Shown here one piece after another: positions 48,022-61,269 of a stretch of 64,000 bases of DNA (position 1 is the stretch's first letter; every line of letters starts with the position of its first letter). The position numbers and the translations under genes are program-made. Source of the DNA: Manduca sexta. Taxonomy: Eukaryota > Arthropoda > Insecta > Lepidoptera > Sphingidae. The DNA lies in NCBI RefSeq assembly GCF_014839805.1, contig NC_051140.1:8515826-8579825 (forward strand), given 5' to 3'. The notes beneath the pieces were generated by a model that saw only the letters and a list, made by a program, of their open reading frames with translations, did no database searches and had not been told where the DNA came from.

Positions 48022-51000
48022 GACTCGAGCACAGGTCTTTTTTTATTATTTTTTTAACGTTGACATACGTTTATTAGCCTGGCAGGGCCGGCTTATACAA
48101 ACATACCGGTCTTGCGGGTGAGTGCTTTAGGCTCTGTGACCATGATGAGGGCGACCCTCTAAAGGGTCGGGGCCTCGGCTCAGAACGACCGCTGAAAGAG
48201 GATGTGACATCCGATTATGGGTAACGCGAGAGGTGCGCAAGCGACCTAACAGTCTACCTAGTTTTCACACAGGTCAACCATTATCTCACTCTTATTAAAA
48301 CTTGTAGCGCACTCAGGGAACAAACTCCCTTAAGTGTATTGGCCAGTATTTCCACGGATTTATAATATTATCCTCTTATTTTCAGGTATTGCGGAGGTGA
48401 ATGTGATATGACAAAAAGGCTGTGGTTTGGTACGTCAGTGTGCCAAAATGGATTGTATAGAGATCTATATTATAATCAGGGTTTAACGAGCGCTTCGATA
48501 GCGGTGGGATGTGGTGCCTAGCGATAGATGATGGCGAAACAGGGAATCTAGTTTGCAACCTACTGTGGTGTTGGAAGCGGTATTATTAATTAAACAAATA
48601 ATAGTAGAACTTGGGAATTCATTATTTGGAGCTATTTTAGACAAACAAGAGTCTTAGGACATCGTTTTGGACCCTTTTCTAAATTTGGAATTTTACTCTT
48701 GCATCTTATTTTGAATGTAACGTAAATATGTTACTGTACCTCGAGGACGAATTTACGCGCTATCGTATAGTTAACGGAACTAAGTAAAATTTTGTATGGA
48801 GATTTGAACAGCGCCTCAGTGAGCGTATTTGGAACTAAAATACTGCAGTGTGAACAACGCGCGTATGTTAACTTCGAAGGGTAAATTACGTAACCATAGT
48901 ATTGGTAAACTTAATGTATGGCAGTACGAATGGTTTTTTTTCCGTTTATTTAAAAAATTAGTATTCATACTTTATCGCGGTTTTTTATATTTTAATTATC
49001 TCTTGACGTTTCGTAGACTGCAGCCTTCATGGTCACGCGGCGGACTAAGGTATTGGGTAGCCCGAAAACCCAGTTACAATATCTTCTTACGTTTAAAAAT
49101 TATACAAAAAACGAAAACTAGTTTTATCTAGATGTTCGACAGTTCCGTACCCATAATAAATTATTACGTATTGTCAAATAACTATCAAGAAATACGTATA
49201 CGTTAACTTAATCTATACTAATACTATACGATAATGCGTAATTTCCTGTTCGTACTGTTATTGAAACCATAATGTGGGTTATATGAATTAATACATAATA
49301 CAGCAACATCAAGAATGCATAAAATGTTCAGTTGACAGCGTTTCATAAAGGGACAAAATTGTGCAGGCGGCGTTTTTAGTATTAAATTATTCAGTAATTC
49401 GAAATATCACTCACAAAGATGTATTAAGTATTGTAATTTAAAAGAATAGGGGACTGTTTCACAACTTGTGAGTAAATGGTACTCGTCACATTAAATAAGC
49501 CGACCAAATTCAAAAGTCAGGCCCTAATCTATGCTCCAAAATAAATAGTAATAAAAATCGTACTATCTACATAAGTTGTTTAATACGATAATTGTCAAAT
49601 AAAGCTTACTTGAAACTTGTGAAACAGAACCTTATAATGCTGACTTTGTTATGGTTAATGTTGTTTTCTTATCTATTTTCGTGGTTACTCTATATTTTTA
49701 TTGGTGTATGATCCGTAATATTTAGCATAATTACATATTACTTGTTACTGTCTTATAGATTTATTGCTGATGAAAAATGGATTTTATTGCTTTTTGTAAA
49801 AGTATTAAAACTGATTGTTTTAATCTGTATCGAATATTGAAACCTTCATTTAGATGGTTTTTTGTTACGGTTTTTACTATTTTACTTCGTTAACTTATTT
49901 GTAAGTTACTTGACTGACTTTATTTAAGCATTCCGTGGAGCTTTTTAATTGCATAATTTAAATAAATAACTATTAATAAACAGTTGATATCTTTAAACAT
50001 TTGCATGTTAATAATATTCCTTACCAGCAAAAATATTAGCCTAATTATAAGAACAATGATAATGTTTACATAATTTCATACATTTTATTAAGTGCTTTAT
50101 TCACAAATAAAAATATAATATTTTAACTCTGCATATAACGAACTTTAATTAGTAAACAGCCGGTGTCAATATCTTACTGTCCGATTACAAACAATTGAGC
50201 TTATTGAAGGTGGTTATCTGTTTTTATAAGCTAAGATAAGAATACTTTATCCTATCTATCGTAAGGTAGAATATGATTACTGTCATTGATGTTTCGTTTT
50301 TGCCAAAGATGAACATAGATTGTTATAATCATTTATGAAATAAACTTCTTTACGTTAAGTCATTTAAAAATATTGTAGTTGAAAACATGAAAAATTTTCA
50401 AACATATTTAAAAAAAAAAAAAACCTTTGGCAGGTATTCACTAGAGTTACGGGTGTTATCTTACTTGTACTGAGACAAGCATTCAGTTATTTATAATGAA
50501 ACAGCAGTAACAGTTAGTGTAACTTTTACCGTCGAGTTGTGATAGTAAACTCCAGTTATAGGTTTGTACGTTATTGAGACCGGCCGTAATGAGACATAGC
50601 AAACTATCGATAAATTTTACTTATAATTTTTGTAAATACTTTTTGTATAATAATAATCTTGTAATATATTCTATGGTAAACTGTATATTGTAGTTAGCTT
50701 GTTGAAAGAATCGAGAATTATAATGGCAATGTTTCCTATTTAACGTGTTTTATGGACTCCATAAATGAATGTACTATGTAGAGTATTTAATAAGTGTTTA
50801 TGTGTGAGCTTATGACTTGGTTTCGTGGCATCGATAATCGACTATCCGAAATATCGAATTTTGTTTGTATTTTTACGCCAAACGGCACTGGAATAATACC
50901 ATATAGTTATGTTGAAATAATTACGCATTTCGGAATAAAGTTTTAATTGTCAAACGGAATAGGACGTATTCGATAGATGTGTTATTTTACGATTATCGAT

Positions 51001-51118
51001 ACATTAACCTCATTTGCAAAACAAAGTAAACCCATACAATATCTACGTTATTTGTTTACCTACAAACTTTTGTATTTATCCAAATATTAAATAAAACAAT
51101 AAAATGTAATCAACGTAG
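48022..51118. other. Pex7 3' flank and intergenic region
   Basis: A GC-richer, repeat-like segment spans about 48060-48260. A copy of the MITE family ('cgcggttttttatattttaa', 'cagccttcatggtcacgcgg') lies at about 48960-49040. Several AATAAA words follow Pex7 but too far downstream to assign. The rest is AT-rich with no gene seen. Confidence 0.45.
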
Positions 51119-51124
51119 TTTATT
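51119..51124 (-). terminator. Polyadenylation signal AATAAA (minus)
   Basis: tttatt on the plus strand, about 95 bp beyond the stop codon at 51218 of the modular minus-strand gene. Confidence 0.55.
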
Positions 51125-51217
51125 TTTATCACAACTTTTGCAATTTGGACATTTCAATTTTTTCACATGGATTTTTGCACTTGTACAAACAGCGACATCT
51201 AGTAATCACGACCAGTA

Positions 51218-54200
51218 CTAAGTAGGCACGTTCGCTTTCAGTCTACGAATTCTCCCTTCAATTGCGCTTAGTATGTAATAAACGGATTTGAGATGTTCCC
51301 TATCGTATCGACAGATATCTGTTAAGCTTGAAGTAGGCGATAATAAATATGCCGTGGGTTTTTTGATATCGCAATATCTACATATCTTATTAGTTTGACA
51401 GCCGAGTTCTTGGCGCGCACTTGGTTTCATAGTACAAGCTTCTACTCTCGGAAGGCGGAGGTTGTATCGATACGTGGTGTCGGTAGGTGGCGCTAAGTGT
51501 CTTGTTACTGAAACAAATGCGGCAGTGGATTCCTTTTGCTACTTCACACTAATGTTCGAATAAGAAACTCACAATGATCTTGGTTGGAAACACAATAACA
51601 GTTAGCCAGGATATTTTTCACATATATTTTAAGAACCTTCATATACTTAGTAATATCAAATTCGTGGTAAAATGGGATTCAAATCATTCGAATTTCGCGG
51701 AAAAAAACATTTTTAAAGAATGCAAAACTTATATATATATTTTAAAATTGATTGATCAAAGACTTACAGTTTTCCTTCACTCGACCAATCTGCTTTGTTA
51801 GCAAGTTGCTGTAGTAGCGACAGGAGGCTGCCAAATGAGTCTTCACACAATCTTCTGAACAATCTGGAAGTATGTAGTTAGCATTTTGATCCTTTTTAAC
51901 ATTAAAGTCTCCGAATCCCGTTATGGTTCAGCTATTACGCTGAACTAAGGACAATTATCAGCAGTGGCGTAGCGTGGACTAATATACATAGTCGTAGATA
52001 AATGTGCGGTTGGTAAATATTGAAAAGCATATAATTTGAAAAGAGTTGTGGGCAAGGGCCCACCATTTTCAATAAACGATCCCAATTTCAATCTTCAATC
52101 TGACTCCGCGAATGAACCAATCAAAGTGAGTCTCTTGTAGGCATGTAAAAAATGATTTGATGGATCCATCTTTGAGATTTATCCAAAAAATGAATTGAGA
52201 TCGCTTATTGAAAATGGGAGTATATCACAAATCGTCTTACCTTAAAACTGGGTTTATTTTAGGTTTTGTTATAGTACTTACAAACATAAGAATATGCCTT
52301 TAGGCATACATTTCCCAATACCAACGCACTGCCAAAGATACGTAGCGAGTCTGTCCTAATATTTACCGTTACCTAGCCCTTTTCCACCAGAATTGCGCTT
52401 GGGGATGTCGGAAATATAATGATTATATTTGTAAATGTTTCCTAGAGCTCTTCTTAGCTGTCTCACACATTCCTGGTGGGCACCTTAATGAGAGGTAGAT
52501 ACTTATAACTTATAGACATGAATCACCTTTCTCAGCCGTTACGTCCGTAAAGGACACCCGACACGCCGAATGTGTTTGAGTATTGACGTCAACGTCTCGA
52601 TCCTTAGTCTCGACGTCGTCTGATTAAAAAAAATATTAATATGAGAAACATTTCACTCTAAGAGATTTCTGGTTAGTTGTATGTATTCAATTTTTATGGT
52701 CAGTCTTTCTTGAACTATTTACAATCTGAACCTCGGAGTTTTAACACTGAGAATAAATTATTCGTTAAATAAAATCTCTATATAATAGAAATAAGCAAGA
52801 TTCAGAGTCATTCTTTCGAGTTACTAAATTTACTTACCCGGCTGGGTAGATTGGTCTACGAAATGCCGTGATTTTTGTAAACTTTTGCATTGTGTCGTCA
52901 TCACGGTGGCAGAGCGAACTTCAGGATTTTGAACCATCGTGAACTTAAAATCTAGAAGAAATTACAAATAAATTAAAATAAATTCTTCTCCATGCATCAT
53001 TCTGGGTTCTGAGGGTTGTGAGAGAAATTATAAAGAATTAAAGATAAATTAGAGCATCAAATAACATTCAACTGATCAGTGAAAATAGGTATAGTATTAA
53101 GCGTGATAAAGGAAACTGAAATACTATTCAATGATGAAATTAGTAACTTTCTTGAATGGTGATAACGCAGCGACTACTCAACATTAGCAGGAATTTTTGT
53201 CCCTGTTAACACTTTCGGCCATGTTGCGGATTGGCAACTATAATAGACAGTGGCGGTATCTATCTCAAAAGTCTCTTATAATAGAGAGAACCAGGGGCGT
53301 AGCTACTGTCGTATCATTGGTACAAGGTTTCCGAGTTTTAGGGGGCCCTCAGAACCCATAGCTACATTTAACTAAGCGGGCGCCCAAAAGTTCTCACTGT
53401 CTTGAAGGGCTCTCCAATAATTTTTGATGTAGAGCCCCTCTGTTTCAAGCTACGTCATTCGAGTTCGGAGATCTCATAAGAGAGAGAATCAATTGCTATT
53501 TATAAATTATTAATTATTTGTTACTAAACACTAGTGTAACAATACATTACCTGTATTGAGGGGCTTAGAATTTATAGCAGCGTTTCTAAATGAGGGTTGT
53601 TGATGAAGGTAATTTATTGGTAACGATTGACTTAAGTCTTCTTTAAACACTAACTTCGTTGTTTCGTAAAGTGCTTTGTAAACTGAAAATGTGAAAGAGA
53701 TGTTAACAATTTAACCTTAATGCCATTTAGAATAGAGACTACAAAGTATTTCTGCAAATATTTTCACCTCTTGGTGATAAAACTTCTCCGGCAATGTCAG
53801 TGCTCTTCTTGTGATAACATATTGGCTTGCCAGACGGTATGGATGAGCCCACTGACACGTGTGTCTGATGCTGTATGTCTATAGGTTCCACTTCTAAAAG
53901 GAGAATTAGCAGACAAATTTACGGCAGATGGATAGTTACGCTCGTGTCTTGTACTGAAAAGTAGGTACTGACTCCCAGGTGCACGGGGGGAATATAGAAT
54001 ATAGTGTACTGTGTAGGTAAACTCAAATTAGGTAACTCTATGGAGTTTTCTAAACATGTGGCGGATTTTAAGATGCGGTAGCAAGAGCAGCCGCCTTAAC
54101 CGCTGAAGCTACAAAAATTGTTTGAGGAGACTGTCCAACGTTTTTGATGAGAATAGGATTTGCGTTCGTAGATTTTGTAAAAAATGTATAGTCAATGGGC

Positions 54201-57200
54201 AATTTATGGATGTAGTAGGGTTAATGTGCTAAGCACCTTGTTACCAGGTAGACAGAAGATTTGTTAAAAGGAGGTTTTATATCGTTGAATGATCATCTAT
54301 AAACAGATGTAGACTTTTTCAATTATAGACGCTTAGGATCTAACATATTTCAGGAGTCACGTTTAGCGGCAACCACTGGAGGTTTTTTTATGTTTATAGA
54401 GTTCTTTCTTAATTAGAAGGAAACTCACCGACGTCTTTGTTTGATGGTTTTCTTTGGACTTCTGCATCCGTTTGTTGATTATAAACGACACAACGAGGCT
54501 CTCGATAAATGAAAACACAATCTGTAAACGAGAAATGAACGTAAATGAACTCATAATTTTATGGTGGTAAATTGATATTTTCCTCTATGGACACGAAGGG
54601 TTTAGGATTATACAAATTTGTTGAACTTGGAAGAAAGAAATTAGAAATTATGTGGATTGGACGGATATTAATAGACGTTATTGGGCGCCGAGAATTTTCA
54701 TTGATGTTTATTATAAGTAAAAAAATATGAACTAGTCTTAATTAAACGTCAGAAACACTAATACAGAACTAAATACTTATTTAACATTTAAGAATTCTGG
54801 AATCCAATTTAGTAACCGTCCTGATTTCTCTTACTGATTGCTTCAGAATTTAAAACTAGCTCAACTAAGAATAGATTGATAGATCAATATTTAGGTATTA
54901 AAGTATTGGAAAATTGTTCTATAAACAGACGATGAATAATATAAATATGGCAGTTACTTAAAGGTCAGGTAAGCTTAATTTACGGCACAAAATTTAACGC
55001 ATGATTGTATTTCATTCAAAATACATTAAATTCAAGTATATTATATTTAAAAGTATCACTGTATATTTAGCTTATTTTTGAAAACAGATCATATATAGTT
55101 CAATGGAAATTCAGTGGCAATTAAGCGGGAGAGAAGACAGAGAGAATGTTCTATACTGTTGCGTGGCCCCAACAGCCATATTAAACTATAAAGTCAAATG
55201 CAGCATAAATTACGAGGCTCATAACTCACAGAATTACGCCTATCTCACTTTTTTCTAAAATTTATATATGTACCAAGGTACATTTATATTTATTTACAAG
55301 GTGCATTAACAGATATTTCAAAGTCTATTTGTATTCTGAAGAAAGTAATTAAGCTTTTGAAATAAAACCAATAACTTTTATTATTTTGTCAACTCTCAAT
55401 TCTCGGGTTTGCGCAGTAAATTCATTAAACTATTCACACGGGAATTGAATCTATTTATTTTTAAATACATAGTACCTTTCGGAACTTGGTCGAAGCTGTT
55501 AGGATAACAATATGGCGCTGCCGTTGGAAGAAGACATCGTGACGTCAACACGCATGCCGACTTGCGATTTTCGGACACCGGAAAATCAGTAGCTGCATTA
55601 AAACAAAATATTGGTAAAAAAGTATTTTCCAAACTCAAAAGCTAATAATCGCAAATCCTACCTATTTTTCATTTCTCGATTTAGTATAGATTGCTACCAC
55701 CAGTTTGTGTTGGCGTTTTTTATTCAATTTTAATATTATACTCAATTTTGAGTCGCATTTTGTTGGTGCCGCAACTACGAAAGAAATACACCCAAATAAC
55801 TATCTTATGCGAAAGAATACTCTTTCAAACATCAATATAATGTTTTACATTAATAGAATATTCGTACCTTTATTCGATATTTCTGGACAAGCTTGTAGAG
55901 TACATTCTTTCACATCTTTTACGTTCACTACATCTAAAAACAAAAAGAAACGCTTACATTATGCATTTAAGATTTTTTCTCATTTAATTAAATGTTTTAC
56001 TTGTAGGAGTTGCCTATAAAATATGTATAATAAGCAATATGAATTAGAAAAGGGTTGGGATTAAGGGCTATTTCCGACATTTGACTGGCCCCTACAAAAC
56101 CCAACAGTAAAACATATATTGTGATACCAGGGTACGTTTATAGTCAAGCTGGTTACTGAAGGACTGCCTTTTGCAGGCAAAACTGTCTATTTACATTTCT
56201 TTTTTTATTGCTTTGAATGACGAGACGACCTTGCCGTTTATCTGATTGTAAGAGATACGACACCCATAAACAGTAGAAACACCATCCAACACCTTGAATT
56301 ACAAAGTATTATTTGGTATTCCTCTGCGCTTGCCTTCCTGAGACATGGTATGTTAAGTCTTATTATGTCCAGTAGTTTTCAAACTGGAACACAACAGTGA
56401 CTGCATAGTGTTGCTTGGTGGCAGAAATAGACATTGCGGTGGTACCTATCCAGGCGGACTCTCACATATGAGACCAGTGATCTTGATTAACAACTCATAC
56501 CTGAAGTAGCCTGGTCAACCATGATAGGATCTTTACTTGGAATTTCCGTTGATGAGATGCATTTTACAACTTTTTGAATTGGAAGAACATCTGCTAAGCT
56601 GTCTCTTGATAAAGTAAATGCTGGCAGTGTAGATATAACTGTAACAGGGAATTTAAATGAACATAATTGGTGTATTCATCAAGAGCTATAAACTATTATA
56701 CAGAAATGTTTTACTAAGTAATTTGTAATGTTATATAAATGTGATTACTGATTAATTAGGGATTAATAATAATTGTGTATTGTTTTTCACGGGTAACCGA
56801 AAAATACCTAAATATTGGCAGGTGACTTTAATTTAGTCAAGGAATTGACAAAATATTTATTTAGTTAAAAGGCCTTGGATCTTGCATCTATATTTTTTGT
56901 TCTCTTACCAAAACATGGTTTGTCGGTGTGAATTTCTATGAACTCTTGTTTTCATAAAGTTCTAAATTGTTATTACAATTTTCCTATTATATTATATTTC
57001 ATCATTTATATTTCCAATTAAATTTATTTACCGAAATCTTTATGTTTAACGGGTTTATTATTAATTTTGTTATACGGCTCACTGGTGGAAGTTATCATAT
57101 CAGAGTTAAGATGTTTTAAATCCTCCAGGATTGATTTGTCGCAATTTTCCACAGACTGACAGGCTGAAAATGTAAATAAAAACATTATTCCTATAAATTC

Positions 57201-60200
57201 TAGAAGTATCCTAGTTTTAAATTTGTATGATCTGTTTGCAGGACATAAAAAAAACATTAGGTACGCGTTAATATCTCACATTATAAATTAGGAAGAAAAC
57301 ATTTTATTTGACTACGTAATACTTTAACTTATATCTATCTATACTAATGTTATATTAAACTGTACCGTATTCCCTTCTTTGTAAAGACGCACATGTTTTA
57401 ATCCAATTAGTAGCATTCAAAGCACTGGACGGCATAGAACTTGGATGGCGATGGGAATTGTTTTCTGTATTGGCATCTCGCTGACCGATCAATCTTGATA
57501 AAGATACTATTTTATCGTTTATGGGATCTGAAGAAGAAGACAATTTTTCTCTTAATTTTGACAACATAAATTTATCGTCACTGCACTTGAGTGATTTTAT
57601 TTTGAATCGAGATGTGTTGAATGGTTTTATTTTCCTAAAGGCTAGTCAGAAACTCCACCCAAAAGCGTAACATTTCTTATACTACTGCGAGTCCCTATTG
57701 TCATTCTACTTCTAGTTATAAAGATAGCGTAATGAATTATTTTAACAAGGCCTTATGGAATAACGTTATATTACGGATAATGGTAGGATTAAAAATTCTA
57801 CCACCAGCAAATAATAAACTATAATATATAATTATAAGTCTAGCAGCCCCACGCCATATACGGGGCGAATCCGTTTTATAAAGTGACGGGCTTTCTAATC
57901 GAAGGACAGCTTTGACACCTGTACAGGTAAGACAGTCAAAGATGCTCTTTGCCCTAATCTTAGTAACTTCTAAAGTTAGGTTAGGCTACTAGGGTTAAGG
58001 TTAAAAAGGATAAAAATAAAGCAAACCGTGTATATTTGGAATTTGTTTCCTGGACGGCTTCGAACAGATTTGATTGCATGCAGATATTGTAATTTCCTTA
58101 TTCCTTTGATGTGGCGAGGTCTGCGTTGCGCACGCCAGATCTTTTTAACATGAAGCAAAAATAAATCTTCAGCGGATACGATTTGCATAGGTACTTTATT
58201 ATTCATTGATTTATTTATATTTGTATTATGTATAATATTAAATAAATTATATTATATTTATAGTTTCAAACGTAACACTTAGAGTTCTCACTCTCTTTCT
58301 ACTGCTTATATAAGTATTAACGAAAACTAAGCAAAATTATGTTTTAACACTCTCGAGTACTTACTTGATGCTTTTGTACTAGTTCCACAATCATACTTTG
58401 GCGCTGCGCATGCGCATCCTCGACATGGTTCTAGGAAGGTAAACATAAGATATAATGTGAAGAGTATTATTTCATGATTATAGAAAGGGGATAATAAACA
58501 ATATATATATTTCAAAGTAACAAATACCTGTATCCTTAACTTTGTTTATAAAAGACTCAGATGTCTGTGTTGGCACCGCTGTAGCAAATTTTGGGAGTTG
58601 ACACGGTTTCGGTAATGCAGCTGATGGCGTAGTTCCTGCAGGAGTTTCAAAGGATATTAGACATTGTCTGGATATCGTAAAAATGAAAACTACCCGAACT
58701 AAAAAAATATTTAAATAAAGTTTAATGCACAGATAGTCATCCGATATTGTTTACTCTTTTACTTTAAAAGTTTCCATAAATCGATAAATTTAAATGATTG
58801 TATATTTGTCATAATAAGATCCCATAACATTTGTATGAAGTATTTTAATCCGCCATAGACTATTTTACTATATTTACAGCCTAAAATTTATGCATTCTGA
58901 TATCTTGGCAGTGAAAAATATACGATAGAAAGATTATAGCAAAGATTTGTCCCCCTTACAATCCTATGGGGTGCCATTAAGGGCATTTGTAAAGAGTAAC
59001 GTGAATAAACGGGTGAAAAATTACAGCTCCGCACCCGTAATGTTCCGGGACAATTCTCTGCCCGCAATGTTAAGGAGACGTTTATAGACATGTTTAATAA
59101 GATTCTATCTTATAAGTGCTGTCTGGAGATTGTCTTTCTTTTGTGTGGGAAAATAAGAAAACGGACGAAGAAGAGGGGTACTTTGTTTGTCTATGCTTGT
59201 AATAAATGTATTTTCAAATATGTTTAAAAATATAATCATATTCAGATTCAGAAGGAACAATACTAAATTATTAAATGAATAAGATTTGTACATATTTAAA
59301 ACATAATATAAATATTCAAAACATATAATCAATAGAAATAGTGTCGTATCCGAATATGCAAAATTTAACATACCAACTTCGTTGTGGTGTTGTTCAGTTT
59401 GCGTTGCCATTTCGTCCACAGTATGGTTCAGTTTGTAGAACAGTTCAGACATAAGTAAATTGTGGTTTACGCAAGGTGGAGGATGATATTCTCCTAAAAA
59501 TAGTTACGTAATGAATACATAATAATATATTACATAGCTTGATAAGGTGCCTGACTAATATTTTAATGAAAACAAAATAAAGTTATGTTAAAGTTGTTAT
59601 ATATCGAATAAACACATCTATAATATGTATAAAAATGAATCGCTGAAAGTCTTGTTAAGCGCAAATCTCGAGAGCAGCTGAACCGATTTCGTTAGTTCTT
59701 TTTTTTATAATTTTCCTTGAAGTACGAGGAGGGTTCTTATGAAGACAAAATTTTAAAAAGTTGTTTGAAAAAGTCTAAAAGCAACAATTTTCTATATTCC
59801 CATACAAAAGATTCGAACTTAAAAGTCCATTTGAACTTTAATACCATACCATAAAGTTTAAGTGTTAGTGGAGGGGTTCCGGGAAGGCAAAACAATTGAG
59901 TGAAGTTAGTATCGTATAAATATTAATGTCAATATGGCGACTGTTAGGCGGTACGAAGTTCGCCGGGTCAGCTAGTTTAATATAAATGTTGAAAAATTAT
60001 TTTACAGAGGTTCTAAATTACGACAGTAATTATATTTTTAATTTACACCGATGATCAATATTTTATTTTTTGTTATTCGACATATCAACTGCACCTTAAC
60101 AATCAAATATTTGAGAGCGATGCTCGCGTTTCCGGGATGTTTACTGTTGTATAGAATGCGTAAATTGTTGACGTACTAATAGCTTAAATTATTTGAATTG

Positions 60201-61269
60201 TACGAGAAAAATCAAGTGATTCTTTTAAAGAATCATATTTGTTCATAAATTATAGGAGTCGTAGTAAATAGAACGTCGTATGATTTTCTCAATTGCTATT
60301 ATTTTAATTATTTGATATTGGAAAATATTTTAAAAATATCCTTAATATTACCTTGTATATAATGAGGTGGAGTTTGGCATTGTGTCTGTGATTCAATAAA
60401 AGATCTATTATTGGCGGGTATCGTTGTATAATCTATTGATGTAGTTTCTTCTTCAACGTTTTTGGAAGTAGATAATGAATTTTCTTTAAGTAAATGTTTA
60501 TTGTCGATACTTGTAGTTTGTTCATCATATTCTGGCTGAAACTGATCGCCAAAATCAACAAAATATGTATATGAAATATTATTAGTAATACAAGTACTTT
60601 TCTCCATTGATTCTGGAGGAATCTGGTTTTCAACATTATTTAAAATGGATGTTCTTATCGATTTATTTTCTACTAAACGTTTTTTGCTGGGTATTATCGT
60701 TGTTCCGTCTTGAACGACAAGGCCAGTGTTCATTTCAAAATTGGTCAATAATTGAGTAGATACAGATTTCTCTTCTACAAATGACTTTTTATTGATATAG
60801 TCAGTGGCTTTTTCAATTAGAATTGGGCGAGCTTCTATTTGGACATCAGTGTATGTGGTTGAACGGTTTCTGCCTTCTACTGCTGACTCAACATCTCGAC
60901 CTGTGGGTGCTTTCAATCTACCATCTGCATCAAAATGAGCATTAGTTGTCATAATTGAATCTTTTATTTCTTTAGCTAAATTATTATTAGCTTCATTCAA
61001 GGTTTGATTAATTGATCCGACAAGGGTTTGATTATCTCCTTTCGTGTATGTTCCAGTAGATGATATTTTTTTAATTAAATATCCCGTATTAGTGGGTGAT
61101 GTAGTTTTTTTAGACATCCTTAAGCAAGTTTCTTCAGTACTTTTAGCAATATCTATTATTACAGATTTATTCCCAACTAAGAAATCATTGTTAAATAAGG
61201 TCATAGATTTTATTTCTGGTTTCATAGGTTCTATAGTATCATTCCGTGTAGTAGATATTGGCAAAGCCT
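51218..61269 (-). CDS. Unrecognised modular gene, at least 16 exons joined by phase-1 introns, at least 892 aa
   Basis: Exons in order: A 61269-60352, B 59493-59374, C 58635-58528, D 58430-58365, E 57527-57393 (or to 57366), F 57163-57032, G 56638-56501, H 55933-55868, I 55592-55476, J 54521-54429, K 53893-53768, L 53682-53551, M 52951-52838, N 52619-52527, O 51863-51768, P 51444-51218. Every intron from A to P is phase 1, and every internal exon is a multiple of three. The protein is hydrophilic and Ser/Thr-rich with many Cys. It lacks visible membrane segments or known domains. Many exons carry one T-Q-T-like core: MATQTEQ (B), VPTQTSE (C), NQQTDAE (J), QHQTHVS (K), MTTQCKS (M), VNTQTHS (N), GCQTNKI (P). 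Exon A has looser repeats (EEKSVSTQ, ENKSIRTS, ESQTQCQT). The C-terminus is GRIRRLKANVPT. TQT cores are the anchor of dynein light chain LC8 ligands, so a multi-site scaffold is one possibility. The 5' end is not resolved. Confidence 0.8.
56200..56480 (+). repeat. Interspersed repeat family R2
   Basis: Longer copy of the family at 7690-7870, with 'ttgctttgaatgacgagacg', 'acaccatccaacaccttgaa', 'agaaatagacattgcggtgg' and 'tatccaggcggactctcaca'. It lies in an intron of the modular gene. Confidence 0.7.
57976..58206 (-). other. ORF-like stretch in an intron, unassigned
   Basis: An ATG-initiated minus frame reads NNKVPMQIVSAEDLFLLHVK then KIWRAQRRPRHIKG. It has no phase-1 splice sites matching its neighbours, so it is not included in the modular gene. 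A transposon fragment is possible. Confidence 0.25.
58888..59095 (-). repeat. Probable transposon fragment in an intron
   Basis: A GC-richer patch with a short open frame (AENCPGTLRVRSCNFSPVYS) lacking splice sites of the right phase. Confidence 0.3.
59617..59975 (+). mobile_element. Non-autonomous Helitron
   Basis: Starts TC after a host A and ends CTAG before a host T, the A|TC...CTAG|T arrangement of Helitrons. The 5' part has 'tctataatatgtataaaaat' and 'gagcagctgaaccgatttcg', and the end is 'cgccgggtcagctag', words I know from lepidopteran Helitron-like elements. It lies in the intron between exons A and B of the modular gene. Confidence 0.7.
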
